Assembly (NCBI GenBank): GCA_023428295.1
Contig: JAEYYV010000291.1
Coordinates: 1-11,264, forward strand
DNA: 11,264 nt
Origin: Pseudomonadota bacterium
GTDB taxonomy: Bacteria; Myxococcota_A; Polyangia; Haliangiales; Haliangiaceae
Reading direction: 5' to 3'
Part shown: positions 1-9,015 of the stretch, piece after piece
Numbering within the stretch: position 1 is the stretch's first letter
Layout of the letters: every line of letters starts with the position of its first letter
The notes under the pieces: model-generated
Seen by the model: only the letters and a program-made list of their open reading frames with translations
What the model was told of the DNA's origin: nothing
Databases searched by the model: none
Position numbers and translations under genes: made by a program

Positions 1-1237
1 CCGACGAGTTCGGCCACGCGGGGCGCGATGGGGGTGCCGAGCTTCGCGCGCTGATCATCGACGGATAGCCACGCGACCGGTGTGGCGTCGAGCGTCACCA
101 CGATCTCGTCACCGGCCGCCGGATCGATGGCGACGGACAGGGGCGGCAGCGTGATGCCGCTCTTGTGCGCGAGCTCGGCGCGGACCTCGGCGAGGGTCGC
201 GTGCAGACCGTCGGGGACCTTGGCGACGCGCAGGCCGAGCCGCGGACCGCGCACCGCGGAAGCGCCCGCTTCGTCGGCGACGATGGTCGTGGGTACGCGG
301 CGAACGGCGATCACCCCGAGCGCGAGTGCGAAGAGACCGAGCACCAGGAACGGCACGTGCGGCAGACCGGGCACCACGCCGAGCGCGAGCAGAAGGAGCG
401 CAGCGCCGAGCAGCACGCGCGGCTGACCGAGCTGGAGCGGCAGATCCGCGCCGAGCGCCGCATCGCCGGTGGACGCGACGCGCGTGACGAGCAAGCCGGA
501 CGCGACCGCGACGATGAGCGACGGGATCTGAGCGACGAGTCCGCCGCCGATCGAGAGCAGCGAGTACGTCTGCACCGCATCGCCCGCGCTCATGCCGCGC
601 TGACCGACGCCGATGACGAGACCGCCGATCAAGTTGATCACGACGATCACGATCGCGGCGATCGCGTCGCCCTTCACGAAGCGCATCGCGCCGTCCATGG
701 CGCCGTACAGCTGCGACTCTCGCTCGAGATCCGCGCGGCGCTCGCGTGCGCGCTCCGCATCGATGGACCCAGAGCGTTGCTCGGCGTCGATCGCCATCTG
801 CTTGCCGGGCATCGCATCGAGCGCGAAGCGCGCCGCTACTTCGGCGACGCGCTCGGCACCACGCGCGACGACGATCAGCTGCACGATCGTTATCCCCGCG
901 AACACGACGAGGCCCACGACGAGCGAGCCGGCTACGACAGAGCTGCCGAACGCGCGAACCACCTCGCCCGCGTCGGCATCGGCGAGGATGAGGCGCGTCG
1001 CCGACACCTCGAGCCCCACGCGGAACAGCGTGGTCACGACGAGCAGCGTGGGGAACGACGTGAACGAGAGCGGCTTGGGCGTGAACACGGCGGCCATCAG
1101 CAGCGCGACCGCGATGGCGATGTTGAGGGCGAGCAGCGCGTCGAGGAGCGGGCGCGGAAGCGGGACGATGAGCATCGCCACGACGGCGATGACCAGCCCG
1201 GCGATCGCTAGCTCGCCGCCCCCACGTGTCTTCCGCA

Positions 1238-1238
<1 letters not shown>
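1..1238 (-). CDS. sctV: Type III secretion export gate protein SctV (FHIPEP/FlhA family), 3' end beyond window
   Basis: This is the major export gate protein of a type III secretion apparatus. It sits in the inner membrane, and its cytoplasmic domain receives chaperone-substrate complexes. 412 codons are visible of a family length near 690, and the frame stays open to position 1. The N-terminal part is a multi-helix membrane region (about residues 10-125 and 190-312, reading MRKTRGGGELAIAGLVIAVV at the start). Between the helices is the FHIPEP signature (about residues 129-151, with ARFALDAMPGKQMAID). The cytoplasmic domain begins near residue 320. The stretch ESQLYGAMDGAMRFVKGD (residues 174-191) resembles SctV more than flagellar FlhA, which usually reads E-A-D-F-Y-G-A-M-D-G-A-S-K-F-V-R. 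The ATG at 1238-1236 shares its A with the upstream gene's TGA stop, implying translational coupling. A conserved Asn in the LFRxxLN motif is Glu here. FlhA cannot be fully excluded without the rest of the locus. Confidence 0.88.
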
Positions 1239-2218
<980 letters not shown>

Positions 2219-2220
2219 CG

Positions 2221-2271
2221 ATTAGGCACCACCGATGCCCGATTGGTCAATCGATCCCGATCCGCTATCAT
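2221..2271. promoter_or_regulatory. Divergent promoter region with inverted repeat
   Basis: The 87-base gap between the sigma-like gene and the ClpX-like gene holds a plausible promoter on the plus strand. It consists of TTGGTC at 2243-2248, a 17-base spacer, and TATCAT at 2266-2271 (5 of 6 matches to a -10 box). This would start transcription about 28 bases before the ClpX-like ATG. On the minus strand, TTGACC (2250-2245) lies 18 bases from CCTAAT (2226-2221). That would place a start at or just inside the first GTG of the sigma-like gene, so it is weaker. A 6-base inverted repeat, CGATTG-GT-CAATCG at 2240-2253, covers both -35 elements and could be an operator. All of this is consensus matching by eye. 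Confidence 0.4.
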
Positions 2272-2305
2272 CTCCGTCGAGGTTTTCGACGAGGCGTCGC
2301 CGAAC

Positions 2306-3451
<1,146 letters not shown>

Positions 3452-3466
3452 TCTCCCACCTATCGA

Positions 3467-3487
3467 AAGTCGCCACGTGGGCGACTT
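3467..3487 (+). terminator. Perfect 8-bp stem-loop between ClpX-like gene and receptor gene
   Basis: AAGTCGCC and GGCGACTT form a perfect 8-base-pair stem around the five-base loop ACGTG. It lies 15 bases after the ClpX-like stop and 8 bases before the receptor GTG. It could be a weak terminator separating the two genes, an operator, or an RNA hairpin that limits access to the receptor's start. No run of T follows it, which argues against a classical intrinsic terminator. The ClpX-like gene and the downstream operon are probably separate units, but no convincing promoter was seen in the 44-base gap. Confidence 0.4.
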
Positions 3488-3495
3488 AGCGTGGG

Positions 3496-5604
3496 GTGAA
3501 GGCGCGTCCGGCGTGGGTTGCACTGGTGCTCGTGGGAGTCGTTCCCGCGTACGCCCAGGACATCACGGCCGAGATCGAGCTCGGCTCCGTCGAAGACGTC
3601 GAGGTCTTCATGCTCGAGGACCTGCTCGAACAACCCGTGACCGCTGCGTCCGGCTACGCGGCCAAGCCGTCCGATTCGCCGACGCTCGTGTCGACGATGC
3701 AGGCCGACACGCTTCGCGGCTTTGGCTACCGCACCGTTCGCGATGCGCTGCAAGGCATGCGCGGCGTCTACGTCGGCAACGATCGCAACTACAGCTATAT
3801 CGGCGCGCGAGGCTACGGCATCCCCGGCGACTACAACACGCGCTTCGCGCTCTCGATCGATAACCATCCGATCAACGACGCGGTGTACGGCCAAGCGAGC
3901 CTGGGCGGCGAGCTCGGGCTTCCGATGATCGCCGTCGAGCGCATCGAGCTCGTTCGTGGTGGTGCATGGTCGGTGCACGGCGGGAATGCGCTCCTCGGTG
4001 CCGTGCAGATCGTCACCGCGAGTGGTGCGACGAGGCCCGGCGTTCACGTGACGTCGACGACGCGCGCGACCGCGCAGACGTCGGTCGATCCGTCGAATCG
4101 CTCGGCGATCGAATCACGCGGTGAAGACGTCGCCGCGAGCTACGGCACCGTGACGAACGGCAAGGACATCTTCTTCGCCGGCCAGTACACGTACGACCCC
4201 GGCCTGTCCGCGATATACATGCCCGAGCTCGTGACGACAGACGAGCCGTGTGTGGACGCACACGGCGCGCTCGAGCGGTGCGACGGCGTTGTTCATGGAT
4301 CCGACGGCGAGGAGATCGGCGCGTTGTACGCCTCGCTGCGAACGAAGCATGTCGAGGCGCACGTCCTCACCTCGCGCCGCCGCAAGGAAGTTCCGACGGC
4401 CTCGTTCGGTTCGCTGATCGGCAGCCCGCTCGAGACGTTCGACGATCGGGTCTACGCCGACGTGGTCGCCCGGCACTCAACGCCGTCGTTCGATCTCGTC
4501 GGTCAGCTCGCCGCCGACTACTGGGCGTACGCCGGGACGTATCCGCTCGCGGAACACGAGATGGCGCCGGACGGCATCGGCCTCGTGACGAACTACGACA
4601 GCGCGACAGCGAAGACCGTGCGCGGCGAGGTCCGGGGTCGCTACAAGTGGGCCTCTCTCGGCACGCACGTCACCGACGCCGAGATCGCGATGGGCATCGC
4701 AGGTCGCTCGTCGTCGACGACGCAATCCTCGTACTACGCGTACCCGAGCGGCGACGAGTACGTCCTCGATCGAAGAGATCCGTCGCGCGTCGGCTCGCTG
4801 TTCGCGCACGCCGGTGCGCGCGTGGTCGATCACGTCGTCGGCTTTGCTTCCGTGCGCGGCGACTACCACGCAGACGCATTCGGTCTGGTCGTGAACCCGC
4901 AAGCGGGCTTGCTGCTCGACGGCGGCCAGCTGGGTCGCATCCGCGCGTCCGTCTCGCGTGGCTATCGCCCGCCGACGATCTACGAGCAGTTCTACTCGAC
5001 CGCGGCTGGCTTGCCGCCAGCGGACCTGGAGCCCGAGCGCAGCGTCACCGGCGAGCTCAGCATCGAGCGCTACCTCGGCGAGCACCTGCGCGTCCTCGTC
5101 GTCGGGTTCGGACAGAACGTCACGAACCTGATCGGCATCCAGATGAACGACGCCATCACCACCGGCGTCTTCGAGAACCGCGGTGGCGCGCACTCGTACG
5201 GAGTGGAGACGGAGATCGAAGGGCGGTGGAAGCGCCTCCAGCTGAACGCGACCTACTCGTTCTCGCACGCGCGCAACGACGACGAGACCACGCTCGCGAA
5301 CTCGCCATCCATGCTCGCCTCGCTGCGCGTGTTTGCACCGCTCGGTCGCGTGCGCGCTGGCGTCGAGAGCTTCTTCGTCGGCAAGCGCACGTCGTACAGC
5401 GGCGCCATGGTGGATGCGCTGTTCACCACCAACGCGGTCGTCACCGTCCCGGACCTCACGAAGTCGCTCGATCTCACCCTCGGCGTCACGAACCTCTTCG
5501 ACGAGCGCGGTGGGGACCCGAGTGGCGAGGAGCATCGCCAGACCCGCATCCCTCACGATCCACGCACCGTGTGGCTGCGGCTCTCGGTGGGGCTCGAACC
5601 GTGA
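3496..5604 (+). CDS. TonB-dependent receptor / outer-membrane plug-barrel protein
   Basis: This 702-residue outer-membrane protein begins with a signal peptide, MKARPAWVALVLVGVVPAYA, cleaved before Q21. A short acidic segment follows, and then the plug domain (about 42-178) with landmarks EDLLEQPVTAASG (41-53), ARGYGIPGDYNTRF (104-117), VERIELVRGG (147-156) and GGNALLGAVQIVTASG (162-177). The rest reads as a 22-strand-type barrel, including SRGYRPPTIYEQF, FENRGG and a terminal GVTNLFDERGG with an aromatic-containing last strand. The opening of the plug resembles receptors often encoded beside YfiR-like proteins and sensor kinases. The ligand is not readable from sequence. Two cysteines (C252, C262) in a likely extracellular loop could form a disulfide. 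There is no STN signalling domain. The start is GTG at 3496, only seven codons... more exactly nine bases after an in-frame TAG, so no longer start is possible. The gene heads a four-gene coupled unit. Confidence 0.88.
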   Translation: MKARPAWVALVLVGVVPAYAQDITAEIELGSVEDVEVFMLEDLLEQPVTAASGYAAKPSDSPTLVSTMQADTLRGFGYRTVRDALQGMRGVYVGNDRNYSYIGARGYGIPGDYNTRFALSIDNHPINDAVYGQASLGGELGLPMIAVERIELVRGGAWSVHGGNALLGAVQIVTASGATRPGVHVTSTTRATAQTSVDPSNRSAIESRGEDVAASYGTVTNGKDIFFAGQYTYDPGLSAIYMPELVTTDEPCVDAHGALERCDGVVHGSDGEEIGALYASLRTKHVEAHVLTSRRRKEVPTASFGSLIGSPLETFDDRVYADVVARHSTPSFDLVGQLAADYWAYAGTYPLAEHEMAPDGIGLVTNYDSATAKTVRGEVRGRYKWASLGTHVTDAEIAMGIAGRSSSTTQSSYYAYPSGDEYVLDRRDPSRVGSLFAHAGARVVDHVVGFASVRGDYHADAFGLVVNPQAGLLLDGGQLGRIRASVSRGYRPPTIYEQFYSTAAGLPPADLEPERSVTGELSIERYLGEHLRVLVVGFGQNVTNLIGIQMNDAITTGVFENRGGAHSYGVETEIEGRWKRLQLNATYSFSHARNDDETTLANSPSMLASLRVFAPLGRVRAGVESFFVGKRTSYSGAMVDALFTTNAVVTVPDLTKSLDLTLGVTNLFDERGGDPSGEEHRQTRIPHDPRTVWLRLSVGLEP
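5586..5592 (+). promoter_or_regulatory. Ribosome binding site candidate for the YfiR-like gene
   Basis: GGTGGGG lies 8 bases before the GTG at 5601, inside the end of the receptor gene. It supports the GTG that overlaps the receptor stop as the true start of the small secreted protein, since the long open frame continues upstream without a stop. Confidence 0.45.
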
Positions 5605-6197
5605 TCGCGCGCGTGATCGCGCTCGTCGTGTCGCTGCTGTTGCTCGGCGGCGTCGCGCGCGCGGAGCCCTCGGATGCGGAGGCAAAGGCGGCCGGCCGGC
5701 AAGCGCTGATCGCGCTGCGCATCCTCGCGTACGACAAGCAGCTCGCCGAGCGATGCCCCGGCGCGACCGTGACGATCGCTCTCGTCTCGAGCCCGACGCC
5801 CGAGGGGCGCGCGATGCGCGAGCGCTTCGAGGCAGGCCTCGCGATGATGCCGAAGGCCAAGGTCGGCGGTCGCGCGATCAAGATCGTCTCGTTCGATGCA
5901 GGCCCGGAGAAGGCGATCTCGGCAGCGCTCGCGGCGAAGACACCAGGCGCGATGCTCGTCGTCGACGATATCGGCGACAAGCTCGTCGCGTTGAAGACCG
6001 CTGCGCGCGCGAACCAGGTGCTCTCGATCTCCCTGCGCGAGAGTGATGTCGCGCGCGGCCTGTCCGTCGGCATCATCGCGGCGCGCGAGCGCGATCAGAT
6101 CGTGATCAACCTCGAAGCCTCGAAGGCCGAGGGCGCGCGGTTCGGCGCAGGGCTCTTGCAGCTCGCGCGTCTCGTCACCGAGGTCGCACACAAGTGA
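5601..6197 (+). CDS. Secreted YfiR-like (DUF4154) periplasmic protein
   Basis: This 198-residue protein has a signal peptide (1-21, ending GGVARA before E22) and a mature domain resembling the YfiR/DUF4154 family. YfiR is the periplasmic repressor of the membrane enzyme YfiN in Pseudomonas. The best match is the C-terminal block SVGIIAARERDQIVINLEAS with FGAGLLQLARLV after it, corresponding to the family's end region where an INLE-type motif precedes a helix with a conserved LL-LA pattern. A central AMLVVDDIGD fits the family's core strand. Only one cysteine (C52) is present, whereas Pseudomonas YfiR uses disulfides, so redox control through disulfides is unlikely. The start is GTG at 5601, overlapping the receptor stop by GTGA. 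Its own stop overlaps the kinase start in the same way. It probably binds the CHASE8-like sensor of the next gene. The family call is from remembered patterns, not a search. Confidence 0.7.
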   Translation: MIARVIALVVSLLLLGGVARAEPSDAEAKAAGRQALIALRILAYDKQLAERCPGATVTIALVSSPTPEGRAMRERFEAGLAMMPKAKVGGRAIKIVSFDAGPEKAISAALAAKTPGAMLVVDDIGDKLVALKTAARANQVLSISLRESDVARGLSVGIIAARERDQIVINLEASKAEGARFGAGLLQLARLVTEVAHK

Positions 6198-7714
6198 AGC
6201 GCCCGTGGCTGTCCTCGCTCGGCGTGCGAATGGCGCTGCTGTTCAGTACGCTGCTCGCCGCGATCGGCGTCTTCATGCTCGCGTTCTTTCCGTCGCGGAT
6301 GGCGAACCAAGCGGAGTCGGATGCCAAGGATCGCGCGACCTCGCTCGCGCAAGTGATGTCCACCGCGCTCGGCCCTGCCGTCGAGTTCGACGACCCGGAC
6401 AACGCGTCCTCGATCCTGCAATGGCTCACCGCGACCCACGACGCGCGCTTCGGGCTCGTGCGAACCGCCGAAGGCAAGATGCTCGCCGTGTGGCGCCCCG
6501 ACGCCGTGCCCGCGAATCACACATGGGCTTCGACGGCCACCGTGCACATCGATGGCGACACCCTGCTCGTGACGCTGCCGATCGCGACGACGGGCGGCAT
6601 GCTGGATCTCGGCTTCTCGCTCGAGCACCTGCGCCAGGAGCGCGATCAGATGCGGCACACCGTGGGGCTCACGGTGTTGCTCGTCGTCGCGATCGGCGTG
6701 CTCGCGACCATGGTGCTCGCCACGTACTTGCTGCGTCCGGTGCGTGCGCTGACCAAGACGGCGCTCCGGATCTCGCGCGGCGAGGGCCCACCCGAGCTGC
6801 CCACCGTCGAAGGTGCTGACGAGCTCATGCAGCTCGCGGACTCGCTGCGCGCGATGCTCGAACGCCTTCACGAGAGCAGCCAACAAGAGCTGCTCGCGGC
6901 CTCGCGCCAGGCAGGCATGGCCGAGGTCGCGACGGGCGTGTTGCACAACGTCGGCAACGTGCTCACGGCCGTCAACGTCACGCTCGAGCTCATGCGCGAA
7001 CGGCTGGAGAGTCATCCGCACGATCGCATTCGCCGCTTGGCCGAGCTGCTCGACGCGTCGGTCGCTGCCGGCAGCGTGGACGTCGAGAAGGTGCAGCACG
7101 CGATCAAGTACCTCCAGGTGCTCCACGAGACGTTCGAGAAGGCACGCGAGAAGGTGCGCACGGACTTCTTCACGCTCGCGAACCACGTCGATCACGTGAA
7201 GCGCGTGGTCTCGATGCAGAACGCGTACGCGCGCATCCGCAGCACGGCGGAGCCCACGCGCATCGACGAGGTCATCTCGGAAGCGATCGAGATCAGCTGT
7301 CCACCGCATCGTCGTGGCGAGATCAAGCTCGAGGTGTCCGTCGACGAATCCCTAGCTGGCGCCGTGATGGCCGATCGCCATCGCATCCTGCAGATCCTCG
7401 TGAACCTGGTCTCCAACGCGCGCGATGCCGTGCAAGCGCATGGCGGCGCGCAGCGGATCGCCATCGCGGTGGAGCGCCAGGATCAGCGCATGCAGATCCG
7501 CGTGAGCGACTCGGGCGTGGGGATCGCACCCGATCTCGCTGCGAAGATCTTCGGCGCGGGTGTGACGAGCAAGGCGAACGGTCACGGCTACGGCCTGCAC
7601 TCGTCGGCCTTTGCAGCGCGCCAGATGCACGGCTCCTTGGACTGCAGCAGTCCGGGCGCTGGCAAGGGCGCCACCTTCACGCTCACGATTCCGTTCGAGG
7701 AGATCGAGTCATGA
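6194..7714 (+). CDS. Membrane histidine kinase with CHASE8-like periplasmic sensor and HAMP
   Basis: This 506-residue sensor kinase sits in the inner membrane. TM1 is about 11-32. A periplasmic region (33-155) contains TALGPAVEFDDPDNASSILQ (57-76) and then a block like the CHASE8 sensors of YfiN-type proteins. TM2 is about 157-178, followed by a HAMP linker (about 179-232) starting at LLRPVRALTKTA. The phosphoacceptor is H251 in an unusual H-box, GVLHNVGNVLTAVNV (248-262). The ATPase domain (about 365-503) has an N-box around NLVSNARDAV (N404/N408), a G1 box SDSGVGI (438-444), an F-box-like KIFGAGVTSK, and a G2 region GHGYGLHSSA (463-472). The GTG start at 6194 overlaps the upstream stop by four bases, and GAGG lies 10 bases upstream. 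The stop overlaps the next gene as ATGA. It probably phosphorylates the adjacent receiver-kinase, with its activity set by the YfiR-like protein. Those two links are inference. Confidence 0.88.
   Translation: MKRPWLSSLGVRMALLFSTLLAAIGVFMLAFFPSRMANQAESDAKDRATSLAQVMSTALGPAVEFDDPDNASSILQWLTATHDARFGLVRTAEGKMLAVWRPDAVPANHTWASTATVHIDGDTLLVTLPIATTGGMLDLGFSLEHLRQERDQMRHTVGLTVLLVVAIGVLATMVLATYLLRPVRALTKTALRISRGEGPPELPTVEGADELMQLADSLRAMLERLHESSQQELLAASRQAGMAEVATGVLHNVGNVLTAVNVTLELMRERLESHPHDRIRRLAELLDASVAAGSVDVEKVQHAIKYLQVLHETFEKAREKVRTDFFTLANHVDHVKRVVSMQNAYARIRSTAEPTRIDEVISEAIEISCPPHRRGEIKLEVSVDESLAGAVMADRHRILQILVNLVSNARDAVQAHGGAQRIAIAVERQDQRMQIRVSDSGVGIAPDLAAKIFGAGVTSKANGHGYGLHSSAFAARQMHGSLDCSSPGAGKGATFTLTIPFEEIES
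7697..7702 (+). promoter_or_regulatory. Shine-Dalgarno site for the receiver-kinase gene
   Basis: GAGGAG ends 8 bases before the ATG at 7711, within the last codons of the sensor kinase. It decides between the ATG at 7711 and the in-frame ATG at 7717 in favour of the first, which also makes the ATGA overlap with the preceding stop. Confidence 0.65.
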
Positions 7715-9015
7715 CCATGTTGCCCAGTATTCTTGTCGTCGACGATCAGGAGCCGATCATCGAGATGTTCGCGAAGCTCCTCGGCGTGGACGCACACCAG
7801 TCGAGTGACGCGTCGATCTCCCTCGACGATCTGGAGGCCGCGCTCGGCGGCGAGGTCAAGGCGTCGGTCCGCGCAGGGCTTCCGACCTACGACATGCACT
7901 ACGCGCGGCAAGGACTCGAGGGAGTGCAGGCCTGCCAGCGCGCGATCGCTCGCGGTACGCCGTTCTCGGTAGCGTTCGTCGACGTGCACATGCCGCCGGG
8001 TATCGACGGCGTGGAGACGGCGATCGCGCTGTGGAAGTTGCAACCCGATCTCGAGATCGTGTTGTGCACCGCACACGCGATCTATTCGTGGCAGGAGATC
8101 CTCGCAAAGGTTCCGCGTCGCGATCAGCTCCTGATCCTGCGCAAGCCGTTCGACGCGATCGAAGTTCGCCAGCTCGCCGCGTGTCTCAGCGAGAAGACGC
8201 GACGAGGTCGCGAGCTCGCCGCTCGCATGCAAGAGCTCGAAGCGCGCGTGGAGCACGAGGTGGGGCGCCGCCTCGAAGTGGAGCTCGCGCATCACCAGAA
8301 GTTCGAGGAGCTCGGCCGCCTCGCCGCCGGCATCGCGCACGAGATCAGCACGCCTGCGCAGTACATCCAGTCGAGCCTCGACTTTCTCGACGAGCTGGTG
8401 ACGGAGATGGTCGACTCGCCCGTCATCACTCCACCGCTCGACGATCTACGTACGGCGGTCAAGGATGCGACGCATGGCGTGGGCCGCATCACCGCGATCG
8501 TGCGCAGCGTTCGCGAGTACTCGCACACGAGCACCGAGCCCGAGCCGCTCGATCTCAACCATCAGGTCAGGATCGCGTCCGAGCTCGCGAGCTCGCAGTA
8601 CAAGTACGACGCCGAGCTCGCGCTCGATCTCGAGGAGGTCCCGCCGATCCAGGGACACGCCGACGAGGTCGGTCGCGCGATCATGAACCTCCTCATCAAT
8701 GCCGCGCACGCGATTCGCGCGAAGCCGCATCGAGGGCTCGGCACGATCACGGTGGCGACGCGCGCCACGTCCGGTGGTGTGTCTGTCTCGATCAGCGATA
8801 CGGGCACCGGCATCGCCCCCGAGCATCACGAGAAGGTGTTCGAGCCGTTCTTCACGACCAAGCCGCGCGGTGTGGGGACGGGGCAGGGACTTCCACTCGT
8901 CCGCACGACAATGGAGCGGCACGGTGGCTCGATCCAGTTCGAGACCCAGCACGGCGTGGGCACGACGTTCACGCTGCAGTTCCCCCTCACCGTGCGGTCG
9001 AGCGCCGCGGCGTGA
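7711..9015 (+). CDS. Soluble receiver-histidine kinase (N-terminal response regulator domain)
   Basis: This 434-residue cytoplasmic protein has a receiver domain first and a kinase second, with no membrane segment and no DNA-binding domain. Receiver residues are D11 and D12 (VVDDQ), phosphoacceptor D91 in AFVDVHMPPGIDG, T120 (LCTAH) and K145 (LRKPFD). About 30 extra residues (about 27-62) lie between the first helix and the next strand compared with CheY-like receivers. A probable coiled coil (160-200) leads to the H-box RLAAGIAHEISTPAQYIQ with H210. The ATPase domain has N326/N330 (IMNLLINAAHAI), G1 SDTGTGI (362-368), F-box FEPFFTTK (377-384) and G2 GTGQGLPL (389-396). The receiver plausibly takes phosphate from the upstream kinase and then controls its own kinase output, with the final effector encoded elsewhere. 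Similar receiver-kinase proteins with an MPPGIDG receiver are widespread. The specific pathway is unknown. Confidence 0.88.
   Translation: MTMLPSILVVDDQEPIIEMFAKLLGVDAHQSSDASISLDDLEAALGGEVKASVRAGLPTYDMHYARQGLEGVQACQRAIARGTPFSVAFVDVHMPPGIDGVETAIALWKLQPDLEIVLCTAHAIYSWQEILAKVPRRDQLLILRKPFDAIEVRQLAACLSEKTRRGRELAARMQELEARVEHEVGRRLEVELAHHQKFEELGRLAAGIAHEISTPAQYIQSSLDFLDELVTEMVDSPVITPPLDDLRTAVKDATHGVGRITAIVRSVREYSHTSTEPEPLDLNHQVRIASELASSQYKYDAELALDLEEVPPIQGHADEVGRAIMNLLINAAHAIRAKPHRGLGTITVATRATSGGVSVSISDTGTGIAPEHHEKVFEPFFTTKPRGVGTGQGLPLVRTTMERHGGSIQFETQHGVGTTFTLQFPLTVRSSAAA

Noticed and set aside
4477..5685. A 402-codon minus-strand open frame opposite the receptor gene
   Set aside because: Composition is that of an antisense shadow, without domains. 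The receptor frame is intact.
6095..7309. A 404-codon minus-strand open frame opposite the sensor kinase
   Set aside because: Arg/His/Glu-rich shadow of a clear kinase gene.
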